Below are positions 1-9,243 of a stretch of DNA of 64,000 bases, in pieces. The stretch lies in assembly GCF_964204645.1 (NCBI RefSeq), contig NC_134035.1:1068001-1132000 (forward strand). The letters run 5' to 3'. The stretch is from Tubulanus polymorphus (lineage: Eukaryota > Nemertea > Palaeonemertea > Tubulaniformes > Tubulanidae). The notes beneath the pieces were generated by a model. The model was not told the DNA's origin, did no database searches, and saw only the letters and a program-made list of their open reading frames with translations. The position numbers and the translations under genes are program-made. The stretch's first letter is position 1. The number at the start of each line of letters is the position of its first letter.

Positions 1-438
1 ATGCGCGATCGAGCCTTCTGATTGATCCATTCCGGTCGCATCGATGATGCACCGTCGCTGATTGGTTGACGTAGGTATTAGAAGCGCGGTTCGAGCCGCC
101 CGATGCCAGTCCGAGAACTGATGTCCAGTGATGAAGAGCTCTGCAACAAGGCGTGAAGAACGTGTGGCTTCAAGCGAACAACCTGCTAATAAGCGGCTGA
201 TGATGTTAGGAATGACTGGAACGTGAAGGAATTTGTGACGCCTAGCAATTAAAAAGCAAGAAACTGGCGGCTGTTGGTGCTGATGATTGCGGAGGAGATG
301 ACGGCTAATTTGCTGTTGTTGCTGATTTTCGATGTTCGATTTCACACACATTTATACATTATGATGAATATTGTGTCTTTTTAGGGTTAAACCGAAACCA
401 GTTCGCTACTACTGGTTTGTCGCAACGTCCTGAACTAG

Positions 439-439
<1 letters not shown>

Positions 440-510
<71 letters not shown>
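440..510 (+). repeat. (CTG)n microsatellite, about 24 repeats
   Basis: An uninterrupted CTG run of 71 nt. The paralogous site at 43032-43066 has only 35 nt, about 12 repeats, in otherwise near-identical sequence. No reading frame uses it as coding sequence. Confidence 0.97.
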
Positions 511-699
511 ACATTGGGAACCGCATCAACTCGCATTTTGCTGTTTCGGTATCATTACATTAAGATAAGGTAATTATATTAAACTATACCCATCCGTACA
601 TTTTGCATATTCAATGTTCTTCATTAGCTTGATTGTTCTTCATTAGCTTGACGATTATCCGATTTGTTTTTCAGCCGGCAATATTTGAGTTACAGCAAC

Positions 700-1215
700 A
701 TCTTCAAACCTTGAGACGCAGACTCTACTCCGACCACAGAACCGTCTTCAAACCTCGAGACGCAGCCTCTACTCCGACTACAGAACCATCTTCAAACCTC
801 GAGACGCAGACTCTACTCAGACTACAGCACCATCTTCAAACCTCGAGACGCAGACTCTACTCAGACTACAGCACCATCTTCAAACCTCGAGACGCAGACT
901 CTACTCGGACTACAGAACCGTCTTCAAACCTCGAGACGCAGACTCTACTCCGACTACAGCACCATCTTCAAACCTCGAGACGCAGACTCTACTCAGACTA
1001 CAGCACCATCTTCAAACCTCGAGATGCAGACTCTACTCCGACTACAGCACCATCTTCAAACCTCGAGACGCAGACTCTACTCAGACTACAGCACCATCTT
1101 CAAACCTCGAGACGCAGACTCTACTCCGACTACAGCACCATCTTCAAACCTCGAGACGCAGACTCTACTCCGACTGAGAACCATCTTCAAACCTCGAGAC
1201 GCAGACTCTACTCAT
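700..1215. repeat. 44-bp minisatellite, 12 units
   Basis: Twelve tandem units share the core CTCGAGACGCAGACTCTACT. They start at 700, 744, 788 and so on every 44 bp; the last step is 43 bp. Because 44 is not a multiple of three, a translation through the array passes through all three frames and gives a 44-aa protein repeat. This produces a 204-codon open frame at 633-1247. I read it as noncoding: no recognisable domain, and the paralogous array has in-frame stops. Confidence 0.95.
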
Positions 1216-1568
1216 TATTTCGTTTTGCCGCATGTTATAAAAAGTAACGTAAATAAATAAAACGTCCATCTATATAAAATGCTCTCTTTAATAAAATGCT
1301 CTTTGTCTCGGGCACTTTGCCCCGGAAAGGACTCTTCCCTCTCTCAACTTCCCGGAAAGGACTCTCTTACAACTTCTCACGTTCAAGGAAAGGACAAAGT
1401 CAAAAAGGAAAGGACAAACGCAAAGTACAAATCAAAGGATTTATTCCAAATTCAAAGTAGGAATTTGTTACAGCTTGTTTGCAAAAGTAAAATTCAACAT
1501 TTTATTGAAACGAACAAAATCAAAATTCAACATTTTATTCAATCAACAACCAATAAAAATTATTTACA

Positions 1569-1640
1569 ATACGGGATTTGAACCACCAACCACTGGTCTA
1601 GCAGTCCAGCACCCTACCCACTACGCTATAGGGACGTACT
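1569..1640 (-). mobile_element. tRNA-derived SINE head
   Basis: On the minus strand there is a perfect pol III A box, TAGCGTAGTGGG (1628-1617), and a near-perfect B box, GGTTCAAATCC (1584-1574). Between them lies an anticodon-arm-like hairpin CTGGA-CTGCTAG-ACCAG. The acceptor ends do not pair and the T arm is weak, so it is a tRNA-derived SINE head or tRNA pseudogene, not a working tRNA gene. The sequence downstream on the same strand holds two copies of a CAATAAAATGTTGAATTTT motif. The paralogue is at 44092-44163. Confidence 0.6.
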
Positions 1641-1703
1641 GACAGCCTGCAGGGGAACTCATATTTATCCATTGCTTAAGCAAATTTTATTAAAAAAATA
1701 ATG

Positions 1704-1754
1704 CCATCTACCGGGCGAGACAGGAACTAGTTCCTATCACAACCCGGTAGATGG
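1704..1754. repeat. Nested palindrome / hairpin
   Basis: CCATCTACCGGG (1704-1715) and its exact reverse complement (1743-1754) flank a central perfect palindrome, GGAACTAGTTCC (1723-1734). It sits at the border between the SINE-like segment and the purine minisatellite. It is conserved exactly at 44227-44277. Confidence 0.9.
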
Positions 1755-2200
1755 TGGAGAATGAGACCAGAAGAAGGAGATGAGAGGAGAGAATGAGAGA
1801 TGAGTATGAGATGAGAATTAAAGAGTGAGAGATGAGAATGAGATGAGTATGAGAGAGAGTATCAGATGAGAATTAAAGAGTGAGAGATGAGAATGAGATG
1901 AGTATGAGAGAGAGTATCAGATGAGAATTAAAGAGTGAGAGATGAGAATGAGATGAGAATGAAAGCGTGAGATGAGAGATGAGTATGAGAGATGAGTATG
2001 AGAGATGAGTATAAGATGACAATGAAAGAGTGAGATGAGAGATGAGTATGAGATGAGAATGAGAGATGAGTATGAGAGATGAGGATGAAAGAGTGAGATG
2101 AGAGATGAGTATGAGATGAGAATGAGAGATGAGTATGAGATGATGAAAGAGTGAGATGAGGATGAGTATGAGAGATGAAAGAGAGAGACAGAGGATAATA
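1755..2200. repeat. Purine-rich minisatellite (GATGAGAGATGAGTATGA type)
   Basis: Degenerate tandem units of about 20-30 bp are almost wholly purine on the plus strand, for example GAGATGAGTATGAGATGAGA. The antisense strand reads as an Ile/Leu/Ser/His-rich open frame, which I reject as a gene. The paralogous array at 44278-44790 differs in unit order and length. Confidence 0.93.
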
Positions 2201-2639
2201 GGATTGTATATCACCTGAACTTCTATGTTCCTCGTTGTTTTCTATCCGGCAGATTCTAGATGCCGTCAGTAGTTTTAGTTTTACAGTTTTTAGTTCAAAC
2301 AGATCTTTATCCCATCAGCAGCAAAGTCATCACATAGTTAGTCCTCGTGGACATAAAGTTCACTATAACTGAATTCAAGTTCTCCCAATATGTGTTCGTT
2401 TGTTTGTTTATCCTCCCGGTGAGTTCTAATGCTGCCAACACATATTTTATCCAGTTCATCTGATGTAGTCCTGATCATCAAACGCAAACTTCAATAATTC
2501 CATCCTAATGATGACAAACACCCTAAAAGATATAAATGAAACTTAATAGATTTGAGGCAACCAATCAGTTATACACAGTTTGAGTTAAGTCTAGTTACCG
2601 GTGTATCAGAGAAATGGCAATCTAAGGTAGGGGGCCAAG

Positions 2640-3310
2640 GGTCAAATATTTTTTGTCTCCAATTTCGATGAAATTCGGTATAGACATGTATTATGGGGTG
2701 CTGATCACAAATCTGAAAGAATTTTTCGGATTCCGTGGCCCAGAAATCCAGAAATTCGAATTTTTGGGGGACCCCTAAATATTCAAAAGGCCTTGGACCC
2801 CAGAGTTTTCAAAATATTCGAAATCTGATTGCAGATTTAGAATCAGCACCCCTGAAAATATACAGAACTAAAATTTCAAGCAAATCGAAGAGATTCGATT
2901 TTTTGGCCAAAAATGGCAAAAATCTAAGGTGTAAGTCCAGGAGTTTTTTTTCGGCGAAAAATTTTTTTTCTCTGATTCCTTCGAAATTTGGTAGGAATAT
3001 ATATTCTGAGGTGTAGATTCCGGATCCGCAATCAGATTTTGAATCGGAATTCATCTTCATGGGCAAATAAGGGTTTTAATGCCCAAAATATGCACCCGAA
3101 AAATGGGGTACAAAGTCAAAATTTTTTTTTGGCCCAATTTTAATAAAATTTTGTGCAGACATGTTTTTTGGGGTGCTGATTACAAATATGAGGTTAGATT
3201 TTGGATCTGAAGCTCGTAAAATGAAATATTCAGGATTTCGTGTTTCGACCCCCTTAATTTCGTCACAAATTTTGATGAAATTCGGTCCAAAAACGATTTT
3301 TATTCAATGA
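2640..3310. repeat. Degenerate ~150-bp monomers in mixed orientation
   Basis: The motif GATGAAATTCGGT followed by an ATGTATTATGGGGTGCTGAT-like stretch recurs in diverged form. Direct copies start near 2668, 2979, 3140 and 3274. An inverted copy lies at about 2800-2910, readable on the minus strand as AGGGGTGCTGATTCTAAAT. The block recurs in every complete unit, near 6400-7080, 21760-22440, 45250-45910, 48980-49660 and 52035-52720. Confidence 0.7.
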
Positions 3311-3626
3311 TGTCAAATATTCAATTAATTTTTAAGGTAGAAATTGATTCTCTTACTAAAACCCTGGATTATAATTCCTGCAACACAATTACAGGCTGCT
3401 TCAAATAACCACATTGAAAATTCTTATGAAATGCAGTGTAAACAGTGTTTACAGATAAACTGCTTTCTCATAATTGTTTGGGAAACTTTTAAGAAATTCT
3501 ACTCACACTCACCAGCCCTTGTCTAGCAGCAATGGTAGTCCACCGAGTTCCACAAATCCACATACAGAGATCCACACCTCCTGGAGTCCACCACTGACTG
3601 TTTTTTTATGAGTATCAATCCACTTA

Positions 3627-3715
3627 TTGTCCAGTTAGTTGACTAAATAGTCCAGTTAGTTCACATATAGTCTGGTTAGTTCACTAGTAGTCCAGTTAGT
3701 TCACTAGTAGTCCGG
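3627..3715. repeat. AGTCC minisatellite
   Basis: Tandem ~20-bp units of the form AGTCCAGTTAGTTCACTAGT, with point variants. The same array occurs in each unit at about 7226-7313, 19197-19324, 22592-22680, 27503-27631, 46222-46290, 49808-49915, 52866-52953, 57993-58081 and 63453-63541. Copy number varies from three to seven. Confidence 0.9.
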
Positions 3716-3849
3716 AAGAAGTTGACTGAAGAAGTAAAACTGTGATAAATTTCAGTTGAAGTCCACCACGTCCAGTATTCGTGATGAAGTTTACACCACA
3801 GCCCGACAGAGGAAAACCTGAAATATAAAATTGAAACCACATTAACAGG

Positions 3850-4300
3850 GAGACTGACTGAGAGGTTGAGGGAGGATGGGATGAGAGGTTGGGGAGGATG
3901 GGGTGATGAGGTTGGGGAGGATGGGGTGATGAGGTTGGGTAGGATGGGGTGAGAGGTTGGGGGAGGATGGGTAAGAGGTTGAGGGAGGATGAAGTGAGAG
4001 GTTGGGGTGAGGTTGAGGGAGGATGGGGTGAGAGGTTGGGGGTGGGATGAGAGGTTGGGGACAATGGGGTGATGAGGTTAAGGGAGGATGAGGTGAGAGG
4101 TTGGGGTGAGGTTGAGGGAGGATGGGGTGAGAGGTTGGGGCGAGGTTGAGGGAGGATGGGGTGATGAGGTTGGGGGAGGATGGGGTGATGAGGTTGGGAG
4201 GTTGGGGGAGGATGGGTGAGAGGTTGAGGGAGGATGAAGTGAGAGGTTGGGGTGAGGTTGAGGCAGGATGGGGTGAGAGGTTGAGGGAGGATGGGTGAAA
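3850..4300. repeat. G-rich minisatellite (longest type)
   Basis: Tandem units such as GGTTGGGGGAGGATGGGGTG, with frequent G4 and G5 runs on the plus strand. The antisense strand gives several overlapping Pro/Ser/His/Leu-rich open frames in all three phases. These are repeat artefacts and not genes. Confidence 0.95.
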
Positions 4301-4921
4301 AGTGATGCAAAACAGCACAATTACTCTGACATAGTAAAAGTTTTCAGCAGTTTTCAGTACGGCACTGGATTAACAGATTCTCGTTTTACACAAGAGCCCA
4401 GCCTGTGGCAGTGGGAGAAAGCTGGTGTAACTAACTGGTCGAGTCAGCTGGTCTTAACTTGCTGAACAAGATGTGGTGCTGGAGGAAGTTGAAGAACAGT
4501 TCATCAAGATTTGTGAAACTATCGCCTGCACCATGTGCAATGCAAGCGGCTAGGGTAGTGCGGCCCGTGTGTAGGCTAGAAAGTGGTTTTTGACACCGAG
4601 TGAGGTCCCTGTTAGTCTAGCACCTAGCCGTCGTTCCCCAAACAACCCGAAACCCGTAGTAACAACGACTGACTGATTCAAAATAAATTTAGTAGGTCCC
4701 TCACCTGCTCACTGACTGTGTCGTGACGTGTCGTGTCTGCGCCGAAGTCAACTGGAGTGAGGTCCCCCTGTGCGTCCCCGAGGACATGAAATATCACGAA
4801 TTCTTGTCTTTTTACCCAATATCAAATTCGTACATTTAAAATCATCGTGGCTTTAAAGTCTTTATCAATTGAAGGAAATGTTCACTGTAAATAAAGAATT
4901 AGCGATTGAATTGAGCCCGCT

Positions 4922-5620
4922 CCACAGTAAAAATAGCGCGATCAATTCAATCTCGACCGTCTAGTGCTGCCCCTATGTATAACGATAGCGTGGAAAGCGT
5001 GAACTAACATCATACTCGCTTGCCAGAGTCTTCGAACGGTAGTAGTGGACGAACTAATTACCGATTTGCGGGCCGGATTCAAGGGAAAATTCTCGAACTC
5101 TGAAAACTGCTCTGAAACGTTTGAACCAAACAAATTTTCTATAAAAGAATAAGCCTTAAAAGAGTAAATTTGAATCGGGGTATTTCTAGTATGGTCTGGG
5201 AGAGAGCGACAGGTGTTTGTATGTTCCCTGATTATTTGCGCCCAATTAGAATACATCGAAGAAAAAATATGGACATTTTGTCAATTCAGATGATAAATTA
5301 TCATTCAAAAATGTAAATGAATAAGTTATTCTGTATATAAATATTATATTAATTGATAAGTAAGTGAATTTTAGCTAAAAAGAATTAAATATGTTACCTA
5401 AAAAATAAGGAAATATCATGCAAAATTCAGAACGTATTCATAGTATCATATTTAATCAGAATTAGGCGCCACACTGGTCTGTATTGTACGTAATAAGGAA
5501 ATTTAAATTCCGGCGGTAAATATGCACTACTATTTTAGTTCACAGAAATTCCGCTATCGTAATTCATAGGGGCAGCACTGAACGGTAGATATCTAACTCA
5601 GCCTCGCAATCTTACTGTGG
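4922..5620. mobile_element. Foldback/MITE-like element, copy 1 (~700 bp)
   Basis: The element is bounded by CCACAGTAA (4922) and TTACTGTGG (5620). The inverted arms are imperfect and ~100 bp long. Their best-matched part is YAGTGCTGCCCCTATG plus ACGATAGCG and GTGAACTA (left 4962-5006; right, reverse complement, about 5539-5580). No transposase is encoded and no clear target-site duplication is visible. A minus-strand 104-codon open frame (4942-5256) overlaps the left arm. It is present in most copies, but its differences are mostly amino-acid-changing, so I do not call it a gene. Confidence 0.7.
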
Positions 5621-8062
5621 CATGCGAGTAATACAGATATTTTTCTTAGCCGAATTTCGTTCAATGTTTAATATGAGTCCATTGTATATGAATAATTCTA
5701 CTATTGTTTTAGGTCTTTCGAAGGGGATCATCTTTTTAAAACGAATTTCAAACTATTTTTGATAGAACTCTTTTGTCTGCGGAATGTACTAGTATCCGGT
5801 AAAGCGGTAGGCTCACATGCCAAAGGAAGAATTTCAAGCAAATTAAATATTATTCTCTAAAATAGTGCATTCAACTACCACTAATTCACTGTAACCAGAA
5901 AAAAATGCTCTGAAACTATTAAAGAAACAATTTTCTATGAAAGAATAAAGCTTAAGAGTAATTTGAATCGGGGATATTCCTAGCATCGTCTGGGAGAGAA
6001 CGACGGGTTCTAGATGCCAAGAGCATTTTTTTCAGTTGCCCCGTTTTTACTTCAAACACAACCAATCGGTAGTGTCACATATTTAGTCCTCGTGGACATA
6101 AAGTTCACTATAAGTGAAGTCAAGTTCTCCCAATATGTGTTCGTTTGTTTGTTTATCCTCTCGGTGACTTCTAAAGCTGCCCACACATATTTATCCAGTT
6201 CATCTGATGTAGGTCCTGATCAACAAACAAAAACGTCAATATATAGTTCCTAATGATGACAAACTCCTAAAAAAATATACACGAAACTTTATAGATTTGA
6301 GGCCACCAGTCAAACATACAGAGTTAGAGTTAAGTCTAATTACCGGTGTATCAGAGAAATGGCAATCTGAGGTAGGCTACTCAACAAAATGAGTGTCAGG
6401 GGTCGAATATCTTTTGTCTCCGATTTCGATGAAATTCAGTATAGACATGTATTATGGGGTGCTGATCACAAATCTGAAAGAATTTTTCGGGTCCGAGGCC
6501 CAGAAAATGAGAAATTCGAATTTTTGGGGGACCCCCTAAATTTTCAAAAGGCCTTGGACCCCAGAGTTTTTGAGATATTCGAAATCTGATTTCAGATTTG
6601 GAATCAGCACCCCTGAAAATATAGAGGACTTAAATTTTAAACAAATCGAAGAGATTCGATTTTTTGGCTAAAAATGGCAAAAATCTAAGGTGTTAGTCCA
6701 GGAGTTTTTTTTCGGCGAAAAATTTTTTTTCTCTGATTCCTTCGAAAATTAGTAGGAATATGTATTCTGAGGTGTAGATTCCGGATCCGTAATCAGATTT
6801 TGAATCGGAATTCATCTTCATGAGCAAATAAGGGTTTTAATGCCCAAAATATGCACCCCAAAAATGGGGTACAAAGTCAAAATTTTTTTTTGGCCCAATT
6901 TTAATGAAATTTTGTGCAGACATGTTTCTTGGGGTGCTGATTACAAATATGAGGTTAGATTTTGGATCTGAAGCTCGTAAAATGAAATATTCAGGATTTC
7001 GTGTTTCGACCCCCTTAATTTCGTCACAAATTTTGATGAAATTCGGTCCAAAAACGATTTTTATTCAATGATGTCAAATATTCAATTAATTTTTAAGGTA
7101 GAAATTGATGCTCTTACTAAAAACCCTGAATTATAATTCCTGCAACACAATTACAGGCTGCTTCAAATAACCACATTGACAATTCTTATGAAATGTAGTA
7201 AACAGAGTGAGTATCAATCCACTTATAGTCCGGTTAGTTGACTAAATAGTCCAGTTAGTTCACATATAGTCTGGTTAGTTCACTAGTAGTCCAGTTAGTT
7301 CACTAGTAGTGCGGAAGAAGTTGGCTGAAGAAGTAAAACTGTGATAAATTTCACTTGAAGTCCACCACATCCAGTATTCGTGATGAAGTTTACACCACAG
7401 CCCGACAGAGGAAAACCTGAAATACTAAAATTGAAATCGCATTAACAGGGAGACTGACTGAGAGGTCGGGGAGGATGGGATGAGAGGTTGGGGATAATGG
7501 GGTGATGAGGTTGGGTGAGATTGAGGGAGGATGGGGTTAGAGGTCGAGGGAGGATGGGGTGAGAGGTCGAGGGAGGATGGGGTGAGAGGTTGGGGACAAT
7601 GAAGTGATGAGGTTGGGCGGAGGATGAGGTGAGAGGTTGGGGTGAGGTTGAGGGAGGATGAGGTGATAGGATAGACGATGGGTGAAAAGGGAAGCAAAAC
7701 AGTACAATTACTCTGACATTGTAAAGGCTTAAGCAAAAGTTTTCAGTCACACTGGATTAACAGATTCTCGTTTAACACAAGAGCCTAGCCTGTGGCAGTG
7801 GGAGAAAGGCGTTGTAACTAACTGATCGAGTCAGGGCCGGGCCGGCTTCACTGTTGTGTCGTGACGTGTCTGCGTGCGAAGTCAACTGGAGTGAGGTCCC
7901 CCTGTGCGTCCCTGAGGACATGAAATATACCATATCATGAATGCTTATCTTTTTACCCAATATCAAATTCGTACATTTAAAATCATCGTGACTTTAAAGT
8001 CTTCATCAATTGAGGGAATAGTTCACTGTAAATAAAGAATTAGCGATTGAATTGAGCCCGCT
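5621..8062. repeat. Body of complete ~3.1-kb unit R2
   Basis: With the element at 4922-5620 this forms a 3,141-bp unit. In order it holds a ~390-bp spacer that ends in a 120-bp near-copy of element-internal sequence (5900-6010 resembles 5105-5220), the degenerate monomer core, the AGTCC array (7226-7313), the G-rich array (7446-7686) and a tail. No gene is supported. Confidence 0.85.
7446..7686. repeat. G-rich minisatellite, shorter allele
   Basis: Same family as 3850-4300. It includes units with a GGTCGAGGGAGGATGGGGTG variant and an interspersed GGGACAATG variant. The paralogue at 50065-50178 is about half as long. Confidence 0.93.
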
Positions 8063-8793
8063 CCACAGTAAAATTAGCGCGATCAATTCAATCGAATACG
8101 AATACGAATATTTACGAATACGAACTCGAACGTCTAGTGCTGCCCCTATGTATAACGATAGCGTGGAAAACGTGAACTAACATCATACTCGCTTGCCAGA
8201 GTCTTCGAAAGGCAGTAGTGGACGAACTAATTACCGATTTGCGGGCCGGATTCCGAGGAAAATTCTCAAACTCTGAAAACTGCTCTGAAACGTTTGAACC
8301 AAACAAATTTTCTATAAAAGAATAAGCCTTAAAAGAGTAAATTTGAATCGGGGTATTTCTGGTAGGGTCTGGGAGAGAGCGACAGGTGTTTGTATGTTCC
8401 CTGATTATTTGCGCCCAATTAGAATACATCGAAGAAAAAATATGGACATTTTGTCAATTCAGATGATAAATTATCATTCAAAAATGTAAATGAATAAGTT
8501 ATTCTGTATATAAATATTATATTAATTGATAAGTAAGTGAATTTTAGCTAAAAAGAATTAAATATGTTACCTAAAAAATAAGGAAATATCATACAAAATT
8601 CAGAACGTATTCATAGTATCATATTTAATCAGAATTAGACGACACACTGGTCTGTATTGTACGTAATAAGGAAATTTAAATTCCGGCGGTAAATATGCAC
8701 TACTATTTCAGTTCACAGAAATTCCGCTATCGTAATTCATAGGGGCAGCACTGTACAGTAGATATCTAACTCAGCCTCACTATCTTACAGTGG
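8063..8793. mobile_element. Foldback/MITE-like element, copy 2
   Basis: Starts at CCACAGTAA (8063) and ends at CTTACAGTGG (8793). Near the left arm an AATACG-rich stutter replaces the usual AATCTCGACCG, so this copy is locally rearranged. The rest follows copy 1 closely. Confidence 0.68.
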
Positions 8794-9180
8794 CATGCGA
8801 GTAATACAGATATTTTTCTTAGCCGAATTTCATTCATTATCTAATACGATTCCATTATATATGAATAATTCTACTATCGTTTAAGGCTTTTCGAAGGGGA
8901 TCATCTTTTCAAAACGAATTTCAAACCATTTTTGACAGAACTCTTTCGTCTGCGGAATGTACTAGTATCCGGTAATGCGGTAGGCTCACATGCCAAAGGA
9001 AGACTTTCAAGCAAATTAGATTTTATTCTCTAAAATAGTGCATTCAACTACCACTAGCACTGTAACCAGAACAAAAGCTCTGAAATTATTAAAGAAACAC
9101 TTTTCTATGAAAGAACGAGGCTTAAGAGTAAATTTGAATCGGGGTATTTCTAGTATGGTCGGGGAGAGAGCGACAGGCGT
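8794..9180. repeat. Truncated unit R3 spacer; array edge
   Basis: Continues as the unit spacer up to GGGGAGAGAGCGACAGG and then homology to the array stops. The break falls at the end of the 120-bp sub-repeat that also marks rearrangement points elsewhere. Confidence 0.8.
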
Positions 9181-9191
9181 TTTGACCCCAG

Positions 9192-9243
9192 TATCCTAGG
9201 TACTATATATAAAAAGTCTTTTTTATATATAGTACCGAGGATA
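9192..9243. repeat. AT-rich long hairpin at the array boundary
   Basis: A 17-bp perfect stem, GGTACTATATATAAAAA (9199-9215) with its complement ending at 9236, has a 4-nt loop. It extends outwards by TATCCT with one mismatch to give 24-bp arms. It lies about 12 bp from the point where the tandem array ends. Confidence 0.88.

Larger units (their letters stand above)
2250..4921. repeat. Tandem macrosatellite unit R1 (5'-truncated)
   Basis: This is the first unit of the array and lacks the ~700-bp foldback element that starts complete units. It opens at GATTCTAGATGCC, which matches about 6006 in the next unit. It contains the degenerate monomer core (2640-3310), the AGTCC minisatellite (3627-3715), the G-rich minisatellite (3850-4300) and a tail of about 600 bp. 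Its paralogue is at about 44846-47514. I see no gene in it. Confidence 0.85.
1..9180. repeat. Long direct duplication, copy I (pairs with 42592 to about 51650)
   Basis: Position 1 matches 42592 in the same orientation, and the match continues through all landmarks: CTG tract, 44-bp minisatellite, tRNA-like SINE, nested hairpin, purine minisatellite and the tandem units. The offset drifts from 42591 to 42596, 42583 and 42471 because the minisatellites differ in length. Differences outside the minisatellites are scattered single bases and small indels. The left edge lies outside the window. The right edge is at about 9180, where homology stops beside a long hairpin at 9192-9243. Confidence 0.93.

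Noticed and set aside
633-1247. 204-codon open frame through the 44-bp minisatellite
   Set aside because: The frame exists because repeat units lack stops in all phases; no domain, and the paralogue is interrupted by TAG.
1569-1640. Functional tRNA gene
   Set aside because: Acceptor ends do not pair and the T stem is poor; only the promoter boxes and anticodon-arm-like hairpin are good.
1873-2214. Antisense Ile/Leu/Ser/His-rich frame (also 44250-44810)
   Set aside because: A translation of the purine minisatellite; phase and length differ between paralogues.
3696-4318. Antisense Pro/Ser/His-rich open frames (also at 7425, 19306, 27593, 46271, 58200, 63660)
   Set aside because: They are translations of the G-rich minisatellite in several phases at once, with no start context or non-repeat sequence.
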